DNA of 7,240 nucleotides from Bacteroidales bacterium (GTDB lineage Bacteria > Bacteroidota > Bacteroidia > Bacteroidales > F082), in the NCBI GenBank assembly GCA_017508895.1, contig JAFWRA010000060.1:1-7240 (forward strand), given 5' to 3'. Position 1 is the stretch's first letter. Each line of letters begins with the position of its first letter. Shown here one piece after another: positions 1 through 5,766 of this stretch. The translations under genes and the position numbers were made by a program. The notes under the pieces are model-generated. The model worked only from the letters and a program-made list of their open reading frames with translations. It did no database searches and had not been told where the DNA came from.

Positions 1-46
1 CGCCGGTCTTGTGCTGGCCTCAGACTTTCAATGAACTTCGCTTCCA
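1..46 (-). CDS. Possible N-terminus of a protein gene cut by the window edge
   Basis: On the minus strand an ATG at 46-44 opens a frame reading MEAKFIESLRPAQDR, still open at base 1. It sits about 40 nt after the predicted start of the well-formed promoter at 91-120. A G-rich stretch (GAGGGG, about 20 nt upstream) is too distant to be a convincing ribosome site. Fifteen residues are too few to identify a family. A short helical start followed by P-x-QDR would fit an ECF sigma factor, but this is a guess. An alternative is that this stretch is an untranslated rRNA-operon leader, since GAAGTTCATTGAAA resembles leader sequences seen before 16S genes in this order. I favour a protein start only slightly. 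Confidence 0.35.
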
Positions 47-90
47 TGTCCCCATCAGATCTAACCCCTCTTTTTTGTGGAAGCGGATTG

Positions 91-120
91 CAAAAGTACG
101 ACCTTTTCCCGAACTGGCAA
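91..120 (-). promoter_or_regulatory. Bacteroidota-type promoter firing off the left edge
   Basis: Read on the minus strand, TACTTTTG (98 down to 91) matches the Bacteroidota -7 consensus TAnnTTTG. A TTG (120 down to 118) lies exactly 19 bp upstream, the usual -33/-7 spacing. Transcription would start near 84 and run leftwards into the candidate coding start at 46. This is one of the two best-matching promoters in the window. Confidence 0.7.
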
Positions 121-226
121 GCACTTTTTTCAATTATTTTTCATTTATTTTTTATCTCACTGATTTACAAATATATAAAAATGCTGTTTTTTCCGCAATT
201 CCCGAATTTTATGGGGCAATTTCGTC

Positions 227-512
227 AAAAAAAGGGTGTTCCAGGGTATCAGTATGGAAGGTTTTGGCAGGGTCAGGAGGATGGTCTCAGGTGCTTCCGT
301 CCAGTTTCCCGGGATTCATTAATGGGCGCACCTTATTATATATAGGCTCGATCCATTCATGGACTCACCGCACATGGCGGGCGCGGCTGGTGTGCCCGTC
401 GGACATACTCTCCCCCATTTCGTCCAGACCCGTGCACCCTTCCCGGCCAAGGTCTGGCATTCCCATTCTCTCAGAGCAAAGCAGTCATGTCTTCCTTTGT
501 GGAAAGGACATA
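227..512 (-). ncRNA. Candidate structured non-coding RNA, family not recognised
   Basis: On the minus strand a -7-like box TATCTTTG (520-513) precedes about 280 nt rich in complementary arms and ending in seven U (233-227). Visible pairings: AUGUC with GACAU at the 5' end (511-507 / 491-487, apical loop ACAAA, extended by further pairs with bulges); a perfect 7-bp stem CCAGACC/GGUCUGG (457-451 / 430-424); CUCU/AGAG around it (476-473 / 411-408); CGGGC/GCCCG (398-394 / 382-378); UCCA/UGGA with loop UGAA; AGGUGC/GCACCU (333-328 / 294-289); and UUCCA/UGGAA (259-255 / 243-239) just before the U-run. GACAU could alternatively pair with a second AUGUC at 406-402, closing the nested helices. No clear -33 box is seen, and the terminal hairpin is short. 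No frame stays open across it on the minus strand. I could not fit it to RNase P, tmRNA, SRP RNA, TPP or cobalamin cores. It could instead be a multicopy intergenic repeat. Confidence 0.4.
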
Positions 513-520
513 CAAAGATA
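513..520 (-). promoter_or_regulatory. -7-like box for the candidate RNA
   Basis: TATCTTTG on the minus strand matches TAnnTTTG and lies directly before the first helix of the candidate RNA. No TTG is found at the usual distance upstream, so support rests on the -7 box and its position. Confidence 0.4.
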
Positions 521-720
521 ATAAGAATTTGAATAACGGTGCTCTTTTTCTTGTTTATTTATCTTGATAAAAAACAAAGCGAAATCTTTGTCTTTTTTCA
601 ATTCATACAGGGTCACAAAAAACACAAAAAAAAACCTTCCCACAAGCCATACAGCTCATGGAGAGGCGGAAGCAAGGCAACGCTTACCTTACGATAATCT
701 CCTTACTGCCAGTCATCGCT
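521..720. other. Gene-free AT-rich stretch
   Basis: I see no credible coding sequence here. It holds two short dyads, TTATC-TT-GATAA and CAAAG-N6-CTTTG (roughly 560-595), and an A-rich run near 615-635. With 1-520 and the decayed gene at 721-1011 it makes up more than 1 kb without an intact gene. Confidence 0.6.
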
Positions 721-1011
721 TCATGCGGTTGAAAGCATGGCTAGCGCTTCGGCGGGCTTGGCCGCCTTTCTTCGATACGAGCCTTTGAGGTCTGAGATGG
801 CCTTCGACACAAAGACGAAATGCTCGCCGTAAACCTCGGGCTCCTTCTCAGCCATCACCTCAAGATACGACAACAACCAGCTCAATTGGGCCACGCCTCA
901 CGCTTCAAGGGAAGCAGAAGTTGGACATTCCGGGCTGTACTGTTGGCTTCGTCCACCTCAAGCTTCTTATAGACAGACTCACCAAAAACCGAGTTGACGA
1001 AAACAAAAGTT
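721..1011 (-). pseudogene. Frameshifted remnant of an unrecognised protein gene
   Basis: Two minus-strand frames read as ordinary protein and join end to end. The first (1011 to 882) includes VNSVFGESVYKKLEVDEA and ends ...LKREAWPN before a TGA at 884-882. The second, in another frame, continues from about 888 with LSWLLSYLEVMAEKEPEVYG, then HFVFVSKAISDLKGSYRRKA, stopping at TGA 723-721. Joined across 882-888 they give one helical, charged sequence of about 95 residues without a gap, as expected from a single indel. An in-frame TAG (1014-1012) lies just before the first part and no start is evident, so the 5' end is also lost or displaced. I do not recognise the family. Chance open frames cannot be excluded, but the smooth join argues for a decayed gene. 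Confidence 0.4.
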
Positions 1012-1084
1012 CTAGCCTATCTCCTCGATTAAGGACATATTCTTGTACATTTATTTCCAGCCTGATTTACGACAATGGTTGTCG

Positions 1085-1124
1085 AAAAAAAATGCCTCTG
1101 CACGAAGTTGTGTGCAGAGGCATT
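1085..1124 (-). terminator. Strong intrinsic terminator of the DUF1566-like gene
   Basis: A perfect 13-bp inverted repeat (1091-1103 with 1112-1124, core TGCCTCTGCAC) encloses an 8-nt loop. On the minus strand it runs into eight T (1092-1085). It begins about 18 nt after the stop codon of the 1143-1778 gene, so it ends that transcript. It has no U-run on the plus strand. Confidence 0.9.
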
Positions 1125-1142
1125 CAGTTAATCAGACTGACC

Positions 1143-1778
1143 TTAGAAATCTTTTACTCCACGGACAAATCTTCTCCCATCCTTATCACCATTAAAAGAA
1201 TAGTCTTTATAGTGCAGCTTACCAAAAGAATCTATAAACCATGCATTGCAGATGTAGTTTTCGGTTGACGACCAATACTCCCATTCACCATTATTTGAAA
1301 AAGGTGTGCCTCCGACTGCTGAAAGACTTTCATCCACCTTGTCCAATTTAGAATAGAGACGTTTCAGCTGACCTATAGCGGGCAAATACCAACCATTTTC
1401 GAAGTCAAGAGAATCAAAAGCTGGAAATGGAATGTCGTACCCACCCTCAATTATGGTTTTAGTGTTGGAATAACCATCTAAATCATTCAGAGCTTGTTGT
1501 CTGCTCGAGCAGTTACGTAGTGGCGTGTCTTTGCTGTTGGGACCCCATGAATACTCGCCCAAATCCTTCAGCCCAACTGCCCAGCCATGCTGTTTTGTGG
1601 CATCCACATAAAACACCACGCCGATGGCGTTATGTTCCGAAACTACTAGATTGGCGGGACTGACGACGGCACCATCTTCGCAAAGAATGTCGCCCACATG
1701 CACCTGAGCCTTCACAAATGGCGCTGCAACAATAATTAGGAGCGCCGTCATTAAATGTTTTACCATTTTATTGCGCAT
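1143..1778 (-). CDS. Secreted DUF1566/Lcl-like domain protein
   Basis: About 211 residues. The N-terminus is a Sec signal peptide: basic MRNKMVKH, hydrophobic LMTALLIIVAAPFV, and likely signal-peptidase I cleavage at KA-Q, with no lipobox cysteine at that site. The mature part carries signatures of the DUF1566/Lcl C-terminal domain: GVVFYVDATKQHGWAVGLKD, then GWYLPAIGQLKRLY, EYWSSTE, and the C-terminal RRFVRGVKDF. Such domains occur in exported or surface proteins of Bacteroidota, often at the end of fimbrillin-like or repeat proteins; here the domain is nearly the whole protein. The molecular role is unknown. I chose the ATG at 1778: AGGA lies 14 nt upstream and the signal peptide is of normal length. 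ATG 1766 would also keep it, while ATG 1805 would give an unusually long n-region. It is a single-gene unit with its own terminator, divergent from the aminotransferase. Cysteines are few. Confidence 0.75.
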   Translation of the reverse strand: MRNKMVKHLMTALLIIVAAPFVKAQVHVGDILCEDGAVVSPANLVVSEHNAIGVVFYVDATKQHGWAVGLKDLGEYSWGPNSKDTPLRNCSSRQQALNDLDGYSNTKTIIEGGYDIPFPAFDSLDFENGWYLPAIGQLKRLYSKLDKVDESLSAVGGTPFSNNGEWEYWSSTENYICNAWFIDSFGKLHYKDYSFNGDKDGRRFVRGVKDF

Positions 1779-1840
1779 AATTTCAACTATTTTCCTTTGG
1801 CACAAGCAAATATCGCGCCAAATTCATTTCTATTTGGCGA

Positions 1841-1872
1841 CAAAAATAGAAAAAAACATTACACAAAGCCAA
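1841..1872 (-). promoter_or_regulatory. Probable promoter of the DUF1566-like gene
   Basis: On the minus strand TATTTTTG (1848-1841) fits TAnnTTTG, with a TTG (1872-1870) 21 bp upstream, slightly longer than the usual 19-20. It would give a leader of about 55 nt before the ATG at 1778, which supports that start over the one at 1805. Confidence 0.5.
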
Positions 1873-2003
1873 CAAACTAGAAAAAAAACTAAAACCATCG
1901 CTAATCGACCTTCCAATTACAAGTTTCTTTTCGCCTCAACTGTCATTATCTACGAGAAAAGAATAAAATTCAGCATTTCTGCCGACCTTATCAAAAAAAG
2001 GCC

Positions 2004-2011
2004 TACCTTTG
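2004..2011 (+). promoter_or_regulatory. Promoter -7 box of the aminotransferase gene
   Basis: TACCTTTG matches TAnnTTTG 43 bp before the ATG at 2055. No TTG lies at 19-21 bp upstream, so the -33 element is weak. Position and box still make it the best candidate. Confidence 0.55.
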
Positions 2012-2054
2012 CCTTTTCAATTCAACAATTATAATCAACATTTAATCATAAATC

Positions 2055-3263
2055 ATGAGCGAAATCATCCTTTCCAACAGAGTTCTGAACATGGCTGAGT
2101 CAGCTACCTTGGCCATGACCAACAAGAGCCGTGAACTGAAAGCCCAAGGCATCGACGTCATCAGCCTGAGCATCGGCGAACCCGACTTCAACACGCCCGA
2201 ATCGGCCAAGCAAGCCGGTATCGACGCAATCAACGGCAACGACACGCACTATCCGCCCGTACCAGGCACACCTGCATTGCGCAAGGCCATCGCCAACAAG
2301 CTGAAACGCGACAACGGCCTCGACTACAAAGAGACTGACGTGCTGGTCTCGAACGGTGCCAAGCAGGCCATCAATAACGTGCTTTTAGCCATCGTCAACG
2401 ACGGCGACGAGGTCATCATTCCCGCCCCGTTCTGGGTCTCCTACCCCGAAATGGTGAAATTGGCTGGCGGCGTGCCCGTCATCGTCAAGAGCGACATGGC
2501 CCACGACTTCAAGATCACTGCCGAGCAACTCGAAAAGGCCATCACTCCCAAGACCAAAGCCCTGCTCATCAACACGCCCTGCAACCCCAGCGGCAGCGTC
2601 TTCACCAAGGCTGAGCTGGCTGCCATCGCAGAAGTGCTGAAGAAATATCCGAATATCATCATCATCTCCGATGAGATCTATGAGTTCATCCAATATGAAC
2701 ACAAACACGAGAGCATGGGACAGTTCGAGTTCTTGAAGGACCGCCTCGTCCTCGTCAACGGTGTGGCTAAGGGTTATGCCATGACAGGTTGGCGTATCGG
2801 CTACATCGCTGCACCCCAAGCCATCGTGAAGGCCACCAACAAGATTCAAGGCCAAATCACTTCCGGCATCTGCACTATCGCACAAGCTGCTGCCGCCAAG
2901 GCCATGGAGCTCAGCCCCGAGAACTCGAAAGAGATTCAAGACATGCTGGCCGCCTTCCGTCACCGCCGCGACACCTTTGTGAAGCTGTTGAACGAGATTC
3001 CTGGTGTGAAATGCAACACGCCTGCTGGTGCCTTCTATGTCTTCCCCGAGATGAAGTCATTCTATGGCAAGACCGATGGCGAGACTGTCATCAAGGGCAG
3101 TGACGACCTCTGCATGTGGCTGCTCTACAACGCCCATGTGGCTTGCGTGGCTGGTAATGCCTTCGGCAACGACGACTGCATCCGTCTGTCGTACGCCACC
3201 AGCGAGGATAAACTCATCGAGGCCGTGAGGCGCATCAAGGCTGCCTTGGCCAAGCTGCATTAA
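2055..3263 (+). CDS. aspC: Class I PLP-dependent aminotransferase, aspartate aminotransferase type
   Basis: 402 residues, full length for fold-type I aspartate aminotransferases of the Ib (AspB) subgroup. These cytosolic enzymes move the amino group between aspartate (or related amino acids) and 2-oxoglutarate. Motifs in order: SLSIGEPDFNTP (38-48); HYPPVPGTPALR (65-76), substrate-side glycine and proline loop; SNGAKQAI (99-106); PFWVSYPE (125-132) with the aromatic that stacks on PLP; NTPCNPSG (173-180), Asn177; SDEIYE (205-210), Asp206 to the pyridine N and Tyr209; VAKGYAMTGWRIGY (237-250), Lys239 forming the Schiff base; IRLSYA (376-381), Arg377 holding the substrate carboxylate. All key residues are present. 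The family also includes prephenate- and aromatic-amino-acid-specific members, so exact substrate is inferred. The ATG at 2055 has no Shine-Dalgarno but fits the family N-terminus. It is divergent from the 1143-1778 gene. Confidence 0.93.
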   Translation: MSEIILSNRVLNMAESATLAMTNKSRELKAQGIDVISLSIGEPDFNTPESAKQAGIDAINGNDTHYPPVPGTPALRKAIANKLKRDNGLDYKETDVLVSNGAKQAINNVLLAIVNDGDEVIIPAPFWVSYPEMVKLAGGVPVIVKSDMAHDFKITAEQLEKAITPKTKALLINTPCNPSGSVFTKAELAAIAEVLKKYPNIIIISDEIYEFIQYEHKHESMGQFEFLKDRLVLVNGVAKGYAMTGWRIGYIAAPQAIVKATNKIQGQITSGICTIAQAAAAKAMELSPENSKEIQDMLAAFRHRRDTFVKLLNEIPGVKCNTPAGAFYVFPEMKSFYGKTDGETVIKGSDDLCMWLLYNAHVACVAGNAFGNDDCIRLSYATSEDKLIEAVRRIKAALAKLH

Positions 3264-3270
3264 ATAAAAG

Positions 3271-3346
3271 AATGCTGAATTATGAATGCTGAATGCTGAA
3301 TGAGCTATGCCTTGTATTCATCATTCAGCATTCTACATTCAGCATT
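3271..3346. repeat. Imperfect 31-bp inverted repeat built from AATGCTGAAT units
   Basis: Arms at 3271-3301 and 3316-3346 match at 27 of 31 positions when one is reversed, separated by 14 nt. The left arm contains AATGCTGAAT at 3271, 3285 and 3292 (the last two overlap); the right arm contains its complement ATTCAGCATT at 3323 and 3337. It fills the 97-bp gap between the aminotransferase stop and the DUF4254 start. As RNA it would form a long hairpin, followed by AAAAA rather than T, so it is not a standard terminator for the plus strand. It could attenuate or protect mRNA, or be a copy of a dispersed palindromic repeat. Confidence 0.85.
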
Positions 3347-3360
3347 AAAAACACACCCTT

Positions 3361-3972
3361 ATGATCATCCTCTCCACCGAACCCATCCTCCCCATCTTCA
3401 GCCAAGCCATCGAAGACTACCACAAGTTTAACGATGTGAATCATCCATGCGAGAACCCTTACGAAAAGCTGACCATCGAATGGTACCTTTATAATAAGGT
3501 GTGGATCGACACGGTGCAGTGGCACTTGGAAGACCTCATCCGTGACCCGAACATCGACCCCGTGGAGGCCTTGACCTTGAAACGCCGCATCGACAAGTCG
3601 AACCAAGACAGGACAGACATCGTAGAGATGATTGATGGCTATTATTTGCTTCTGTTCCAGCGTGTGGAACCGCAGCCCAATGCTACCCTCAACACGGAAA
3701 GCCCAGCTTGGGCCATCGACCGGCTTTCGATTCTGCAACTGAAGATATACCACATGAAGGCCGAGGTGGAACGCACCGATGTCAGCGAGGAGCACAAGGC
3801 GAAATGTGAGGAAAAACTACGTGTTTTGCAGGAACAAAACAAAGACCTTTGCACTGCCATCGACCAGCTGATGGAATGCTATAAAACTGGCGAGAAGGTG
3901 ATGAAGGTCTACAAGCAGATGAAAATGTACAACGACCCTGCGCTGAATCCTGTGCTTTACGGGCAGAAATGA
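3361..3972 (+). CDS. DUF4254 domain-containing protein
   Basis: 203 residues matching in full the DUF4254 family, found mainly in Bacteroidota and without an assigned biochemical function. Diagnostic segments: the N-terminal FSQAIEDYHKFNDV (13-26), EKLTIEWYLYNKVWIDTVQW (35-54), and the strongly conserved NTESPAWAIDRLSILQLKIY (110-129). The rest is predominantly helical and charged, with a coiled-coil-like stretch around 132-165. There is no signal peptide or membrane segment, so it is probably cytosolic. The gene overlaps the GT9 gene by ATGA (3969-3972), implying translational coupling. The pairing with a GT9 glycosyltransferase is a recurrent arrangement in this phylum, suggesting a role in the same surface-glycan or LPS step; that role is inference. 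No TAnnTTTG box lies in the upstream gap, so it may be read from the aminotransferase promoter. Confidence 0.85.
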   Translation: MIILSTEPILPIFSQAIEDYHKFNDVNHPCENPYEKLTIEWYLYNKVWIDTVQWHLEDLIRDPNIDPVEALTLKRRIDKSNQDRTDIVEMIDGYYLLLFQRVEPQPNATLNTESPAWAIDRLSILQLKIYHMKAEVERTDVSEEHKAKCEEKLRVLQEQNKDLCTAIDQLMECYKTGEKVMKVYKQMKMYNDPALNPVLYGQK

Positions 3973-4979
3973 AAAAGATCTTAGTTATTCGGTTCTCCGC
4001 CTTGGGCGACATCGCCATGACGGTGCCTGTCGTTCACGACTTGGCCATGCAATATCCCGAGTTGGACATCGCCATGCTCAGCCGAGAGATGGCGAGACCT
4101 TTGTTTGAGCGGATGCCGAAAAATGTGCATTTCTTTTCCGCCGACTTGAAAGGTCGTCACAAAGGCCTGCTTGGGCTCTGTCGCCTTTGGCGCGATGCCC
4201 ATCTGAGCGACTTCGACTACATCGCCGATTTCCATGGCGTGCTACGCACTTGGTGGTTGCGTACTGAGGGTTGTCTGCACCGAAAAAAAGTCGCCAAAAT
4301 TGATAAGGGACGCAAAGGCAAAATGGCCTTGACGCGACAGAAAAATAAGGTTTTTGTGCAACAGGCCACCTCATTTGAACGCTATGCCAAAGTGTTGGAA
4401 CAGTTAGGTTTCCCGATAAAGCAACAATTCGTCAAACTTGACTATTCCAGTTTTTGCGAGACGCAAAAACCAAACAATGAGACTTGGGTTGGCATCGCTC
4501 CTTTTGCAAAACACGAGGCCAAAGTCTATCCCTTGGAGAAAATGGAACTGGTCATCAAGGCCTTGAGCGAAAGGAAAAACACAACCGTATTCCTTTTTGG
4601 AGGCGGGATAGCCGAAAACAAACAGATTGAAAGCTTTTGCGGCAAATACAATAACGTGAGACCCGCCAAAAGCCAGCAAGGCTTGAAAGGTGAGCTCGCC
4701 CTGATGAGCCAGCTCAATGTGATGCTCAGCATGGACTCGGCCAACATGCACTTGGCTTCATTAGTCGGGACTCCCGTAGTGTCCATTTGGGGCGGCACGC
4801 ATCCTTACGCGGGTTTCAAGGGCTGGAACCAAAAAGAGAGTGATTGTGTGCAGCTGGATTTGCCTTGCCGTCCTTGCTCGGTGTACGGCAACAAGCCCTG
4901 TTTTCGCGGTGATTACGCCTGCATGAACGGTATTATGCCCGAGCTCATCATCGATAAGCTAAGCCCTTACTTGAAATGA
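3969..4979 (+). CDS. Glycosyltransferase family 9 (heptosyltransferase-like)
   Basis: 336 residues, normal for GT9, a GT-B-fold family that includes the LPS core heptosyltransferases WaaC, WaaF and WaaQ using ADP-heptose. The N-terminal Rossmann half opens with KKILVIRFSALGDIAMTVPV (2-21), the classic GT9 start in which the GD loop contacts the acceptor or sugar. The C-terminal half shows WVGIAPFAKHEAKVYPLEKM (173-192), the TVFLFGGG strand (206-213), and the donor-site block MSMDSANMHLASLVGTPVVS (253-272) followed by WGGTHP. A cysteine group at 300, 303, 311 and 318 (CRPC...C...C) resembles the conserved C-terminal cysteines of many GT9 proteins. It probably acts at the cytosolic face of the inner membrane in LPS or other glycan assembly. 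The exact sugar and acceptor are not readable from sequence. It overlaps both neighbours by four bases. Confidence 0.88.
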   Translation: MKKILVIRFSALGDIAMTVPVVHDLAMQYPELDIAMLSREMARPLFERMPKNVHFFSADLKGRHKGLLGLCRLWRDAHLSDFDYIADFHGVLRTWWLRTEGCLHRKKVAKIDKGRKGKMALTRQKNKVFVQQATSFERYAKVLEQLGFPIKQQFVKLDYSSFCETQKPNNETWVGIAPFAKHEAKVYPLEKMELVIKALSERKNTTVFLFGGGIAENKQIESFCGKYNNVRPAKSQQGLKGELALMSQLNVMLSMDSANMHLASLVGTPVVSIWGGTHPYAGFKGWNQKESDCVQLDLPCRPCSVYGNKPCFRGDYACMNGIMPELIIDKLSPYLK

Positions 4980-5671
4980 GTGCCTCCCCAATTGCCGCCA
5001 TGTTCGACCGCATCTCACCCAAATACGATGCGCTCAACCACCTGCTTTCCCTTACTATAGATAAGGTGTGGCGACGGAAGACCGCCAAAACTGTCGCGAA
5101 AAGCCAGCCGAAAACCATTTTAGACCTCGCCACGGGAACAGCTGACTTGGCCATTGCCTTGGCGAAACGCAACCCGCAGGCCCATATCATCGGCATGGAC
5201 ATCTCCGAAAAGATGTTGGAAATTGGCAAAGCCAAAACCACGAAGCAAAACATCGAAAGCCAAGTTGAATTGCACCTTGGCGACGCAGCCGCATTGCCTT
5301 TTGAAAGCGACAGCTTCGATGCCGTCACAGTGGCTTTCGGCGTACGTAACTTTGAGAACTTGGAACAAGGTCTTTCGGAAATCCATCGCGTCTTGAAGCC
5401 CAATGGCCGGGCAGTCATATTGGAGTTTTCGATGCCTGAAAGGTTTCCTATCAAACAACTTTACGCTTTGTATTTCAAGCATCTGCTTCCCGCCATAGGA
5501 AAAGCCGTTTCAAAAGACGGGAATGCCTATTCTTATCTTCCGTTGTCGGTGGAACAATTTCCGAAGCCCAAGGTTTTTCTTCGGATGCTGGCTGAAAAGG
5601 GACTGGAAAACGGCATGGCAAAACCATTATCTTTTGGTATTGCCACCCTCTACACGGCCGAAAAGCAATAA
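4976..5671 (+). CDS. menG: Demethylmenaquinone methyltransferase (UbiE/MenG)
   Basis: 231 residues. This SAM-dependent class I methyltransferase makes menaquinone from demethylmenaquinone, the last step of the respiratory quinone pathway; Bacteroidales lack ubiquinone, so MenG rather than UbiE activity is expected. SAM motif I is ILDLATGTADLAIAL (48-62); GMDISEKML (73-81) holds the acidic ribose contact; LGDAAALPF (101-109) contacts the adenine. Family signatures follow: VAFGVRNFENL (119-129), HRVLKPNG (137-144), ILEFSMP (148-154) and YSYLPLSVEQFP (185-196). The N-terminus (SPIAAMFDRISPKYDALNHL) starts close to the conserved MFD-I-x-x-x-YD motif and lacks the 10-20 extra residues of some relatives; the ATG is fixed by its ATGA overlap with the GT9 gene. 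The functional link to the upstream glycan genes is probably only co-transcription. Confidence 0.93.
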   Translation: MSASPIAAMFDRISPKYDALNHLLSLTIDKVWRRKTAKTVAKSQPKTILDLATGTADLAIALAKRNPQAHIIGMDISEKMLEIGKAKTTKQNIESQVELHLGDAAALPFESDSFDAVTVAFGVRNFENLEQGLSEIHRVLKPNGRAVILEFSMPERFPIKQLYALYFKHLLPAIGKAVSKDGNAYSYLPLSVEQFPKPKVFLRMLAEKGLENGMAKPLSFGIATLYTAEKQ

Positions 5672-5690
5672 AACGTATTCCTTTTTTTCC

Positions 5691-5698
5691 TATTTTTG
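5691..5698 (+). promoter_or_regulatory. Promoter -7 box of the porT-like gene
   Basis: TATTTTTG matches TAnnTTTG 20 bp after the menG stop and 65 bp before the TTG start. No TTG is found at the normal -33 distance. It suggests the outer-membrane gene can be transcribed separately from the menG operon. Confidence 0.55.
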
Positions 5699-5710
5699 CA
5701 GCCGTTACCA

Positions 5711-5766
5711 TGCAATAAAAGCAGGGGGATCTCGTTTAACACATGTCTAAAACTATTGCATCTTGA
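5711..5766 (+). promoter_or_regulatory. Leader with short dyad and seven-codon upstream reading frame
   Basis: TGCAATA (5711-5717) and its exact complement TATTGCA (5754-5760) bracket the leader of the porT-like gene. Inside lies ATG 5743, preceded at 13 nt by a G-rich GCAGGGGGA and encoding MSKTIAS; its TGA (5764-5766) overlaps the TTG start codon of the next gene as TTGA. This layout would allow stop-start coupling. Function is inferred; the upstream frame is too short to judge by coding statistics. Confidence 0.4.

Noticed and set aside
225..340. TPP riboswitch on the minus strand, suggested by CUGAGA and GGUGC
   Set aside because: The conserved second half of the TPP core (GAACCUGAU and the following GG-UAAU-CC segment) is absent, and GGUGC pairs with GCACC in a simple hairpin instead.
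9..521. Plus-strand open frame of 170 codons
   Set aside because: Serine-, proline- and arginine-rich with no domain or ribosome site; it lies antisense to the candidate structured RNA and the left promoter, and its composition is typical of a chance frame.
1771..2034. Plus-strand open frame of 87 codons
   Set aside because: Lies over the divergent promoter region between two real genes; lysine- and isoleucine-rich AT composition with no family resemblance.
2385..2963. Minus-strand open frame of 192 codons
   Set aside because: Fully antisense to the aminotransferase gene, rich in Gly/Asp/Val/Leu from reverse reading of biased codons; the plus-strand protein has every family motif.
3325..3795. 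Minus-strand open frame of 156 codons
   Set aside because: Antisense to the DUF4254 gene and starts within it; no recognisable domain.
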